A stretch of 64,000 nt of DNA from Alphaproteobacteria bacterium (GTDB lineage: Bacteria; Pseudomonadota; Alphaproteobacteria; Reyranellales; Reyranellaceae): assembly GCA_017307275.1 (NCBI GenBank), contig JAFKFK010000008.1, forward strand, positions 310,001 to 374,000, written 5' to 3'. The translations under genes were made by a program, and so were the position numbers. Shown one piece after another: positions 19,252 through 26,712 of this stretch; position 1 is the first letter of the stretch; each line of letters starts with the position of its first letter. The notes below the pieces were generated by a model that did not search any database, had not been told where the DNA came from, and saw only the letters and a program-made list of their open reading frames with translations.

Positions 19252-20256
19252 ATGACTCGTCACCTTACACGTCGTGCGGCTTTGGTCGCGGCCAGCGCAC
19301 TGCCGGCTGCCGCGCTACTGCCCGCCAGCTTGCGCGCACAATCGGCTTGGACACCGACCCAAGGCGTGAGGGTCGTCGTTCCGGCCGCGCCGGGCGGCGG
19401 CACGGATATCATGGGCCGCCTGCTGGCCGCCCATCTCCAGGAAGCCTGGGGCCAGTCCTGCGTCGTCGATAACAAGTCGGGCGCCGGTGGCGTGATCGGC
19501 TCGACCGAAGTGGTGAAGTCGAAGCCCGACGGCTACACGATCCTGATGGGCAATATCGGCCCGCAAGCGATCGCCTATTCGCTCTATCGCAACATGCCCT
19601 ATACGCCGGCGAGCCTGATCCCGGTGTCGAATGCCATCACCGCGCCCAACGTGCTGGTCGTTCATCCTTCGGTACCAGCCAAGACCATTCCCGAATTCGT
19701 CGCCTGGCTGAAGGCGCAGAACGGCAAGGCCTCCTATGCCTCTTCGGGCACCGGCCAGTCGCCGCACCTGAGCGCTGCCTGGTTCCTCCAGCTCACCGGC
19801 ACCAAGGCCGAGCACATCCCCTATCGTGGTGCCGCTCCGGCCCTCGCCGACCTGACAGCAGGCGTCACGCAGTTCTTCTTCGACAATCTCACCACGTCCA
19901 TCGAGTTCATCCGCGCGGGCAAACTCAGGGCGTTGGGCCTGACCTCGGCGCAGCGCAACCCGGCGGCGCCCGAGCTGGTGCCGATTTGCGAGACCATGCC
20001 GGAACTGAAGCCGTTCGACGTCTCGACCTGGTTCGGCGTCTTCCTGCCAGGCGGCACGCCGAAGCCGATCGTCGATTCGCTCAATGCCCAGATGAAGGTC
20101 TGGCTCGACAGCCCGAAGACCAAGGAGCGCATCGCATTGATGGCGAGCACGCCTGCCTATGGCACGCCCGAGCAGTTCGCCCAGTTCGTCACCGCCCAGA
20201 TCGCGCAATGGAAAGGCGTGATCGACAAGGAAGGGCTGAAGCTCGACGTAAACTGA
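19252..20256 (+). CDS. Bug-family (TctC-like) binding protein, copy 3
   Basis: A 334-residue periplasmic binding protein with signal peptide MTRHLTRRAALV cleaved near LRAQS. It carries the Bug features PAAPGGGTDIMGR, NKSGAGGVIGS and the PYRGAAPALADL loop. GGAGG eight bases before ATG 19252 decides the start over an in-frame ATG at 19231. No permease gene is near. The next gene is a crotonase, so the pair may be one transport-and-use unit, or the protein may serve a distant permease, as is usual for this large family. Confidence 0.92.
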   Translation: MTRHLTRRAALVAASALPAAALLPASLRAQSAWTPTQGVRVVVPAAPGGGTDIMGRLLAAHLQEAWGQSCVVDNKSGAGGVIGSTEVVKSKPDGYTILMGNIGPQAIAYSLYRNMPYTPASLIPVSNAITAPNVLVVHPSVPAKTIPEFVAWLKAQNGKASYASSGTGQSPHLSAAWFLQLTGTKAEHIPYRGAAPALADLTAGVTQFFFDNLTTSIEFIRAGKLRALGLTSAQRNPAAPELVPICETMPELKPFDVSTWFGVFLPGGTPKPIVDSLNAQMKVWLDSPKTKERIALMASTPAYGTPEQFAQFVTAQIAQWKGVIDKEGLKLDVN

Positions 20257-20279
20257 TCGCCCCTACGAGGAATCGCGAC

Positions 20280-21053
20280 ATGACAAGCAATGATGTTCTG
20301 GTCGAGCGCAACGGCCCGGTGACGACGGTGATCATCAACCGACCGGCGGCCCGAAATGCTTGCACGGTCGCGACAGTGAAGGCGTTGCACGACGCCTTCA
20401 TGGCCTTCGAAGCGGACGACGAAGCCAAGGTGGCCGTTCTCACCGGTCAAGGCGGCACCTTCTGTGCCGGCGCCGATCTCAAGGAACTGGCAAGCGGCGC
20501 CGCGCTCGGCTTCTGCTGGGCGGGCGACGACAAGGGTGTCACCCAGCGCATGCTGAAGAAGCCGGTCATCGCCGGCGTCTCGGGCCATGCGGTTGCCGCC
20601 GGCCTCGCATTGGCCGTCTGGTGCGACCTGCGCGTCGCCGACGAGACGGCCGTCTTCGGTGTGTTCTGCCGTCGCTACGGCGGCCCGATGCCGAATGGCT
20701 GCACGGTGCGCCTGCCGCGTCTGATCGGCCAGAGCCGGGCGCTCGACATGATGCTGACGGGCCGTGCCGTCGATGCGAAGGAAGCGCACGCAATCGGGCT
20801 GGTGAATCGCCTCGTGAAAGCGGGCGAAGCAAGACAGGAAGCCGAGCGGCTGGCGCATGAGTTAGCCGGACTGCCGCAGATCGCCATGCTTTCGGACCGC
20901 GACTCGCTGATCAAGCAATGGGACCTGCCGGAAGATGCCGCGATTCGTCTCGAGATCGAAGGCAGCAAAGCTGCCTTTGCTCAGGGTTTCCAGGCCGGTG
21001 CGGGGCGCTTCGTGAAGGGCGATGGCCGCCACGGCGAGGCCGTCGGCCGATAG
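20280..21053 (+). CDS. Crotonase-superfamily protein lacking both hydratase glutamates
   Basis: A 257-residue enoyl-CoA hydratase/isomerase-fold protein. The oxyanion-hole segments (GTFCAGADLKEL and SGHAVAAG) are intact, so it should bind acyl-CoA. Aligned with rat enoyl-CoA hydratase, Glu144 corresponds to Ala (AAGLALAVWCD) and Glu164 to Cys (FGVFC). Hydration by the usual mechanism is therefore unlikely. The FCRRYGGPMPNG segment recalls a recurring crotonase subgroup of unknown reaction. GAGGA precedes the start 8 bases upstream; it follows a Bug protein by 23 bases. Confidence 0.88.
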   Translation: MTSNDVLVERNGPVTTVIINRPAARNACTVATVKALHDAFMAFEADDEAKVAVLTGQGGTFCAGADLKELASGAALGFCWAGDDKGVTQRMLKKPVIAGVSGHAVAAGLALAVWCDLRVADETAVFGVFCRRYGGPMPNGCTVRLPRLIGQSRALDMMLTGRAVDAKEAHAIGLVNRLVKAGEARQEAERLAHELAGLPQIAMLSDRDSLIKQWDLPEDAAIRLEIEGSKAAFAQGFQAGAGRFVKGDGRHGEAVGR

Positions 21054-21056
21054 CCG

Positions 21057-22217
21057 TCAGCGCGTCGGCCAGTTCCAGGCCGGCCGCTCATCGTCGGAAA
21101 CGACCGTCTCGCCCAACTGCTTGGTGAGCACGATCTGGCGGGCGCCTACCTTGTGCAGGGCCGAGACCAGGGCCGCCGCATGCGAGACGACGATGACCTG
21201 GGATTGCCGGGAGGCCTTGGCGATCAGACGGGCAAGTGGTGCCAGCAGATCGGGATGCAGGCTGGTCTCCGGTTCGTTGAGGATCATCAGCGGCGACGGC
21301 CGCGGCGACAGCAGGGCCGCGACCAGCAGAAGGTAGCGCAAGGTGCCGTCCGAGAGTTCGGATGTCCTGAGCGAGCGCAGCAGCCCGTGCTGGTTCATCT
21401 CGATCTCGAAGAGGCCGCCGGCGTCGCGAACGTCGATCGAGCCGCCGGGAAAGGCGTCCGCAATCGCCGCATCGAGTTCGTCGTTCGCCCCCACTTCTTG
21501 AATCGTCGCGATGGCCGCCGCGAGGTCGGCACCATCCGCCGCCAGTACCGGGGTACGCGTGCCGATCTGTGGCCGCCGCGCTGGCGCATCGCTGTCGGTG
21601 CGGAAGTGGTCGTAGAAGCGCCAGGCACGCATATGCTCGCGCAACAGCAGCAGTTCGGACCCATCGTCGGGATTGCTGCAATGGGTCAACATGCTGTCGT
21701 ACGAAGCAAGCTTGTCGTACGCAGCGCGCCAGCTTCCTTCCTGATCGCGCAGGCTCACATACGGACCCTTACGCTGCGCAAAGACATTGGCGCGGCCCAG
21801 AACGAGGCCGGTCCAGAGGGCTTCCGACTTGATCTCGGGATCGCGGCCGAAGCGCGACCTCGGTACCGGGATCGGAACGCCGAGATCGATGGCATAGCCG
21901 TATTCTTCCGAAGCGAAACCCAGCTTCAGGCTTACCGGACCTTTGCGCACCAGTCCCTGCACCGGCTGATTGCCCGCCTTCATGGCGCGGGAGAATGCCT
22001 CGGGTCCGGCCCATAGCGCCGATGGCAGACCGCCTTCGATGGCCAGCGACTGAATGATCCGTCCCTGCGCAACATCGGCCAGCAGCCGCAGCGCGCGATA
22101 AAGGCTGGACTTGCCGCTGCCGTTTGCGCCGGTGACGACCGTGAGCGCCCCAAGCTCCAGACGAACGTCGCGCAGGGAGCGATAGCCCGAGATGCAAAGC
22201 CGCATGATGTTGTTCAT
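21057..22217 (-). CDS. AAA-family ATPase, SMC/OLD-like ATP-binding protein
   Basis: A 386-residue ABC-type ATPase of the AAA_21 kind. Walker A is GANGSGKSS (about residue 27-35), the signature-like SELSDGTLRYL sits near residue 300, and Walker B is MILNEPETSLHPD. There is no TOPRIM nuclease domain as in OLD proteins and no obvious partner nuclease. The ATG at 22217 overlaps the stop of the preceding membrane-protein gene (ATGA). Function unknown; a DNA- or membrane-associated switch is possible. Confidence 0.85.
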   Translation of the reverse strand: MNNIMRLCISGYRSLRDVRLELGALTVVTGANGSGKSSLYRALRLLADVAQGRIIQSLAIEGGLPSALWAGPEAFSRAMKAGNQPVQGLVRKGPVSLKLGFASEEYGYAIDLGVPIPVPRSRFGRDPEIKSEALWTGLVLGRANVFAQRKGPYVSLRDQEGSWRAAYDKLASYDSMLTHCSNPDDGSELLLLREHMRAWRFYDHFRTDSDAPARRPQIGTRTPVLAADGADLAAAIATIQEVGANDELDAAIADAFPGGSIDVRDAGGLFEIEMNQHGLLRSLRTSELSDGTLRYLLLVAALLSPRPSPLMILNEPETSLHPDLLAPLARLIAKASRQSQVIVVSHAAALVSALHKVGARQIVLTKQLGETVVSDDERPAWNWPTR

Positions 22218-22618
22218 CGACGACGCGCAAAGACCTTGCCGGCAAGCAGCGGCGCCGCGAACAACAGGAGAATCAGCAGCAGATAGGGCGCTCCCCACCA
22301 GAAGGCGAAGCGGTCGAGGAAGACTGCCGGCTCTTCATCGTAGGTCACGCGTGCGTAGAGAAAGTCGACCAGCACCGTCGACGTCGGCCACAGCATCGCC
22401 GCAAGAAGAGCCGCCTCGAACCAGTTCGGGCCCGCCGTGCGCCGCGCATGGATGATGGCCATCATCACGACGTAAGGCGCCGGTATCAGCACCTTGTACC
22501 ATTCGACCGCACGCACCGAGAGCGCGGCGGCGATCCATGTATCGCCGACGAGATCGTTCAAGACGACGACAGCCGCAATCGCGAGCCACAGCACGAAGGT
22601 CAGACCGGGACGAATCAC
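22214..22618 (-). CDS. Small four-helix membrane protein
   Basis: A 134-residue protein with hydrophobic segments at about 7-23, 43-58, 67-88 and 105-126. I do not recognise a named family. It overlaps the cca gene by 4 bases upstream and the AAA ATPase by 4 bases downstream, so it is translated as part of that chain. The coupling makes a functional link with the ATPase plausible. Confidence 0.78.
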   Translation of the reverse strand: MIRPGLTFVLWLAIAAVVVLNDLVGDTWIAAALSVRAVEWYKVLIPAPYVVMMAIIHARRTAGPNWFEAALLAAMLWPTSTVLVDFLYARVTYDEEPAVFLDRFAFWWGAPYLLLILLLFAAPLLAGKVFARRR

Positions 22619-23826
22619 GACGATGCCCGGACGAGTCGCTCGAGTTCAGCGAGGCAGGCTGCGCGGTCTGCAGTGAAGTCGCCTGAGATCCACCATTGCT
22701 CCACCGCTTCGATCAGCGCACCGACCCGAGGGCCAGGTTTCAGACCGAGCTTCAGCGCATCGCCGCCGCTTACGGGCAGTTCCGGTGGCGTCCAGGTGCG
22801 CGCCATCGCAAGCGCGCCTTTCCAGTCACCCGGCGCCGCCGTCGCCAACAGCAATCTGTCGGCGTAGAGGCCGCCACCCAGGCGATAGATCCCAGCGCGC
22901 CACGCCTTGGGACCGCCGCCAATATCAATTGCCGGTTCGGCTGCAAGCATTACGTCCAGTCGCAGCGACTCCTGCGTGGAGAGCTTCAGACGCTTGCCGA
23001 TCACCGTCGCATCGGCGCCCGGAGGCAGGATCGCGGCCAGCCGGCGTAGCGGGTCAGGCCTGTCTTCGCGCGCAATCAGCGCGCGCAGACGTGCGGCACC
23101 CACACATTCCGGCAGCCACTGATCGAGGATGGCCGCTTCGACCATCGCGGCAATCGTATCCGCCGGATCAGGGGCCTTGAGGAGTCGCAACAATTCCTTG
23201 GACACACGCTCGCCCGAGAGACCGCGCAAGGAACCGGCATTGCGACGGCAGGCATCGAAGCTTGCCCCATCGAAGGGCGGCCTGCCGTACCAGGCATGGA
23301 AACGAAAGAAGCGCAGCACGCGCAGCCGGTCCTCGGCAATGCGGGTTTCGGCATCGCCGATGAACCGCACGCGCGCCTCGGCGAGATCGCGACGGCCGTC
23401 GAACGGATCGTAGAGCGTGCCGTCGCGGTCGGCGTAAAGCGCATTGAAGGTAAAGTCGCGGCGGCCGGCGTCTTCCAGCCAATCGTCGGTGAAGGCGACG
23501 ACAGCACGGCGGCCATCGGTCTCGACATCGCGCCGCAAGGTCGTGAGTTCGAATGGCCGACCGTCGATTACCGCCGTCACCGTACCGTGCTTGATGCCGG
23601 TCGGGACGGCTTTGAGCTTCGCCGCTTCCAGCGCACGCATCACGACGTCCGGCTTGTGCGAGACGGCCAGATCGTAATCGTCGATGGCGCGGCCGAGCAC
23701 GCTGTTCCGGACGCAGCCGCCGACGAAGCGCGCAACGACACTCGCCCGATCGAGGGCAGCAAACAGGGTCTGTACCGCCGGATCGTTTGCCCACGGCACC
23801 GTTTCAAGGCGACCGGACGGCTTCAT
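22615..23826 (-). CDS. cca: CCA tRNA nucleotidyltransferase
   Basis: Adds or repairs the CCA end of tRNAs. The 403-residue product is a class II polymerase-beta-type enzyme: GGCVRNSVLG and DDYDLA (catalytic acids) lie near residues 35-52, RRDFTFNALY near 125, and EDRLRVLRFFRF near 165. The true start is ATG 23826, overlapping the DUF6111 gene by four bases; open frame upstream is the other-phase reading of that gene. The local tRNA-Arg gene encodes its CCA, so repair is one expected role. Confidence 0.95.
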   Translation of the reverse strand: MKPSGRLETVPWANDPAVQTLFAALDRASVVARFVGGCVRNSVLGRAIDDYDLAVSHKPDVVMRALEAAKLKAVPTGIKHGTVTAVIDGRPFELTTLRRDVETDGRRAVVAFTDDWLEDAGRRDFTFNALYADRDGTLYDPFDGRRDLAEARVRFIGDAETRIAEDRLRVLRFFRFHAWYGRPPFDGASFDACRRNAGSLRGLSGERVSKELLRLLKAPDPADTIAAMVEAAILDQWLPECVGAARLRALIAREDRPDPLRRLAAILPPGADATVIGKRLKLSTQESLRLDVMLAAEPAIDIGGGPKAWRAGIYRLGGGLYADRLLLATAAPGDWKGALAMARTWTPPELPVSGGDALKLGLKPGPRVGALIEAVEQWWISGDFTADRAACLAELERLVRASS

Positions 23827-24056
23827 GACGCGAAGAGTCCGCCGTAACCCTGGTTCTGGGTGAAGAACATGACGATGAAGCCGATGATGGCGCAGGTGAA
23901 CCCCGCGATGCCGAGCCAGGTCATCGGCAGGTCCTGCCAGGACGGCAGCGTGCCGGCGAGCCGCCGCTCCTGCTTGATCTTCACAGCCCACGCCCAAAGA
24001 AAGAAGGCAGCGGTCGGCGCCAGCACGAGGCCCAGGACCAGGAGAACGATGCGCAT
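23823..24056 (-). CDS. Small membrane protein, DUF6111-like
   Basis: A 77-residue protein with two helices (about 3-24 and 46-66) and a short charged loop KIKQERR between them. Short two-helix proteins of this type (DUF6111) recur just upstream of cca in alphaproteobacteria, which is the basis of the name. It overlaps cca by four bases. Role unknown. Confidence 0.72.
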   Translation of the reverse strand: MRIVLLVLGLVLAPTAAFFLWAWAVKIKQERRLAGTLPSWQDLPMTWLGIAGFTCAIIGFIVMFFTQNQGYGGLFAS

Positions 24057-24074
24057 GACGGCTCCAGTCCTACG

Positions 24075-24701
24075 TCAATCCGCAGCAGTCAGCACGAATT
24101 GCAGGTTTTTCAGCATACCGGCCGTCGCGCCCCAGATGTAGCGTTCGCCGTACGGCATGGCGTAGTAGCGCCTTTCTCGCCCCTGCCAGACGCGGCTGTC
24201 GATGCGGTGATTGCGCTCGTCGAGAAAGTGGTCGAGCGGCACTTCGAAGACGTCGGCGACCTCGCGCGGATCTGCACGGGTCGTGAATCCGGGCGTGACG
24301 ATGCCGACGATCGGCGTGATTTCGTAGCCCGTCCCGGTGCGATAGTGGTCGACAGGGCCGATCACCTCGATGAATTCGCGGGTGAGACCCACTTCCTCCT
24401 CGGTTTCGCGCAAGGCGGTCGCGATTTCGTCGGGATCCTCGGCCTGACGGCGGCCGCCAGGAAAGGCGATCTGACCGGCATGGCTCGGCATATCCTCGGT
24501 GCGCTGCGTCAGCAGGACGGTCAGTCCCGCGTCGCGACGCACCAGCGGCACCAGGACGGCCGCCGGTCGCCAGACCTCCGGCAATGGCATTACTCCGCTC
24601 AGGGAGAAATCGCTGCCGAGCGGAGGTTGGAGGACGGGCAATCCAGATGCCAAACGCCGGCTGCGTTCACCGACCCGCCGCACAATTTCGTCAACTGTCA
24701 T
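24075..24701 (-). CDS. NUDIX hydrolase, CoA pyrophosphatase type
   Basis: A 208-residue hydrolase that probably cleaves CoA or related nucleotide diphosphates. The NUDIX box spans residues 82-106 (GG...E...RETEEEVGL). Just upstream, LTQRTEDMPSHAGQIAFPGG matches the CoA-diphosphatase subgroup. It lies 18 bases before the DUF6111-cca chain and divergent from moxR. This grouping is common in alphaproteobacteria. Confidence 0.93.
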   Translation of the reverse strand: MTVDEIVRRVGERSRRLASGLPVLQPPLGSDFSLSGVMPLPEVWRPAAVLVPLVRRDAGLTVLLTQRTEDMPSHAGQIAFPGGRRQAEDPDEIATALRETEEEVGLTREFIEVIGPVDHYRTGTGYEITPIVGIVTPGFTTRADPREVADVFEVPLDHFLDERNHRIDSRVWQGRERRYYAMPYGERYIWGATAGMLKNLQFVLTAAD

Positions 24702-24767
24702 GCCCTTGTTCCGGCCTCAATTCTGGGCTTCCCTCAATCATATTCCCTCGACGACAGGAGCGCCCTG

Positions 24768-25781
24768 GTGGCCCCCGACACTTCCACTGCTACCGACGCT
24801 GACGCCCAGGCCGCCCTCGCCGATATCGAGCGGTTGGGCGGACAGCTCCGTGCCGCCCGCGCCGCCATCGGCCAGGTCATATATGGCCAGCAGGACGTCA
24901 TCGATCAAACGCTGGTTGCGCTGCTCTCCGGCGGCCACCTCTTGTTGATCGGTGTACCGGGCCTCGCCAAGACCAAGCTGGTCGACACGCTGGGCGTCGT
25001 GCTCGGCATGGACGCCAAGCGCATCCAGTTCACGCCAGACCTGATGCCAGCCGACATTCTGGGCTCGGAAATCCTCGAAGAAAGCGACGCGGGCCGCCGC
25101 TCCTTCCGCTTCGTGCAAGGGCCGGTCTTTGCCCAGCTCCTGATGGCGGACGAAATCAACCGCGCCAGCCCACGCACCCAGTCGGCCCTGCTGCAGAGCA
25201 TGCAGGAAAAGCACGTCACCGTCGCCGGCAAGCGCTACGACCTGCCGGCGCCGTTCCATGTACTGGCGACGCAGAACCCGCTCGAACAGGAAGGCACCTA
25301 TCCGCTGCCCGAAGCGCAGCTCGACCGCTTCCTGCTGCAGATCGATGTCGGCTACCCCGACGAGGCCGCGGAACGCCAGATCATGATCGGTACGACCGGC
25401 GCCGTTCAGGCGACACCAGTCCAGGCATTGACGCCGGCCGACCTGATGGCCGCGCAATCGCTGGTCCGCCGCCTGCCGATCGGCGAGAGTGTCGTTGACG
25501 CCATCCTGAAGCTGGTCCGCGCCGGACGGCCCGAGCACACCGACCTCGACGTTGTTCGCCAGCGTGTCGCCTGGGGTCCCGGCCCTCGCGCCAGCCAGGC
25601 CTTCATGCTGGCCTGCCGTGCGCGCGCCATCATCCAGGGCCGTCTCGCACCGTCGGTCGACGATGTCGTGGCGCTGGCCGGTCCTATCCTGCGTCATCGC
25701 ATGGCCGTGAATTTCTCGGCACGCGCCGAAGGCGTGACCGTGGAGTCCGTGATCGCCCAGATGTGCGCTCGGCTCGCCTGA
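24768..25781 (+). CDS. MoxR-family AAA+ ATPase
   Basis: AAA+ chaperone-like ATPase that in other systems acts with VWA-domain partners to mature protein complexes. The 337-residue product has Walker A GVPGLAKT (62-69), Walker B LLMADEIN (124-131) and the MoxR lid domain after residue 230. The start is GTG 24768 with AGGAG eight bases upstream; the frame is open further upstream only because it runs antisense through the NUDIX gene. First gene of a four-gene run with DUF58, BatA/DUF4159 and VWA-like partners. Confidence 0.94.
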   Translation: MAPDTSTATDADAQAALADIERLGGQLRAARAAIGQVIYGQQDVIDQTLVALLSGGHLLLIGVPGLAKTKLVDTLGVVLGMDAKRIQFTPDLMPADILGSEILEESDAGRRSFRFVQGPVFAQLLMADEINRASPRTQSALLQSMQEKHVTVAGKRYDLPAPFHVLATQNPLEQEGTYPLPEAQLDRFLLQIDVGYPDEAAERQIMIGTTGAVQATPVQALTPADLMAAQSLVRRLPIGESVVDAILKLVRAGRPEHTDLDVVRQRVAWGPGPRASQAFMLACRARAIIQGRLAPSVDDVVALAGPILRHRMAVNFSARAEGVTVESVIAQMCARLA

Positions 25782-25812
25782 CGCTAGCTTGAGCATTGCA
25801 CCGCGGGAGCCG

Positions 25813-26709
25813 ATGGCCTCACCTTCAACCCTCAACCGATCGCTGGAACTCGCCGGAACGCTGCCTGCTTTGATGGTGGCGGCCGATCGCGTGGCTGCGA
25901 CCGTCATCCAGGGCGTGCACGGCCGACGCCGCGTCGGCCAGGGCGATGCGTTCTGGCAGTACAGGCCTTATCGCGACGGAGACAGCGCCAGCCAGATTGA
26001 CTGGCGCCAGAGCGCGCGCAGCAGAAACCTCTTCGTTCGCGAGACCGAATGGGAGGCTGCCGCCAGCGTGTGGTTGTGGCGCGATGCGTCGCCGTCCATG
26101 CAGTACGCCTCGCTGCGCAACCTCGACACCAAGGCAGTCCGTGCCGAGGTGATCACGCTCGCACTGGCCAGCCTGCTAACCGACGCTGCCGAACGCGTCG
26201 CCGTGTTGGGCACGGGTATGCGTCCGATCACGGGCCGTATCGCTGTCCGCCGCATCGCCGAAACCCTGTTCGACGAGACACGCGAGGGCAGCCGCCAGCC
26301 ACCCAGCTTGCCGCCGATGGTGCCGCTTCCAGCGCACGGTACTGTCGTGCTGGTTTCCGACTGGCTCGATCCGTTGGAAAAGATCGAGGACATCATTCGC
26401 TACTATGCGAGCGTCGGCGTGCGCGGCCATCTCGTGCAGGTGCTCGATCCAGCCGAGGAAGACCTGCCCTTCGACGGCCATGTGAAATTCGAGGGCCTCG
26501 AAGCCGAAGGCCAACACACGATCCGCCGTGTCGAGACGGTACGCACTGCCTATGGCGCCCGTCTCGCAGCCCAGCGGGAAGGCCTGCAGCGTCTCGCGCG
26601 CCCCGCCAACTGGACGGTGCATCTGCATCGCACCGACCGGCCGGCGCAAACTGTCCTGCTTTCTCTTTATCTCGCGATGGCCGACCTGCGTCGGCTGTCG
26701 GTGGGCTGA
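25813..26709 (+). CDS. DUF58 domain protein
   Basis: A 298-residue protein with the DUF58 core: FWQYRPYRDGDSASQIDW, SARSRNLFVRE and a C-terminal VWA-like part. DUF58 proteins are standard partners of MoxR ATPases. No membrane segment is evident. ATG 25813 (GGGAG upstream) is taken as start; a TTG at 25789 is in frame. It follows moxR by 31 bases and precedes the DUF4159 gene by 3 bases. Confidence 0.92.
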   Translation: MASPSTLNRSLELAGTLPALMVAADRVAATVIQGVHGRRRVGQGDAFWQYRPYRDGDSASQIDWRQSARSRNLFVRETEWEAAASVWLWRDASPSMQYASLRNLDTKAVRAEVITLALASLLTDAAERVAVLGTGMRPITGRIAVRRIAETLFDETREGSRQPPSLPPMVPLPAHGTVVLVSDWLDPLEKIEDIIRYYASVGVRGHLVQVLDPAEEDLPFDGHVKFEGLEAEGQHTIRRVETVRTAYGARLAAQREGLQRLARPANWTVHLHRTDRPAQTVLLSLYLAMADLRRLSVG

Positions 26710-26712
26710 GCC

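Noticed and set aside
21057..22217. AAA ATPase as an OLD-type or other phage-defence gene
   Set aside because: No TOPRIM domain, no partner nuclease, no other defence genes and no mobile-element context; the neighbours are housekeeping genes.
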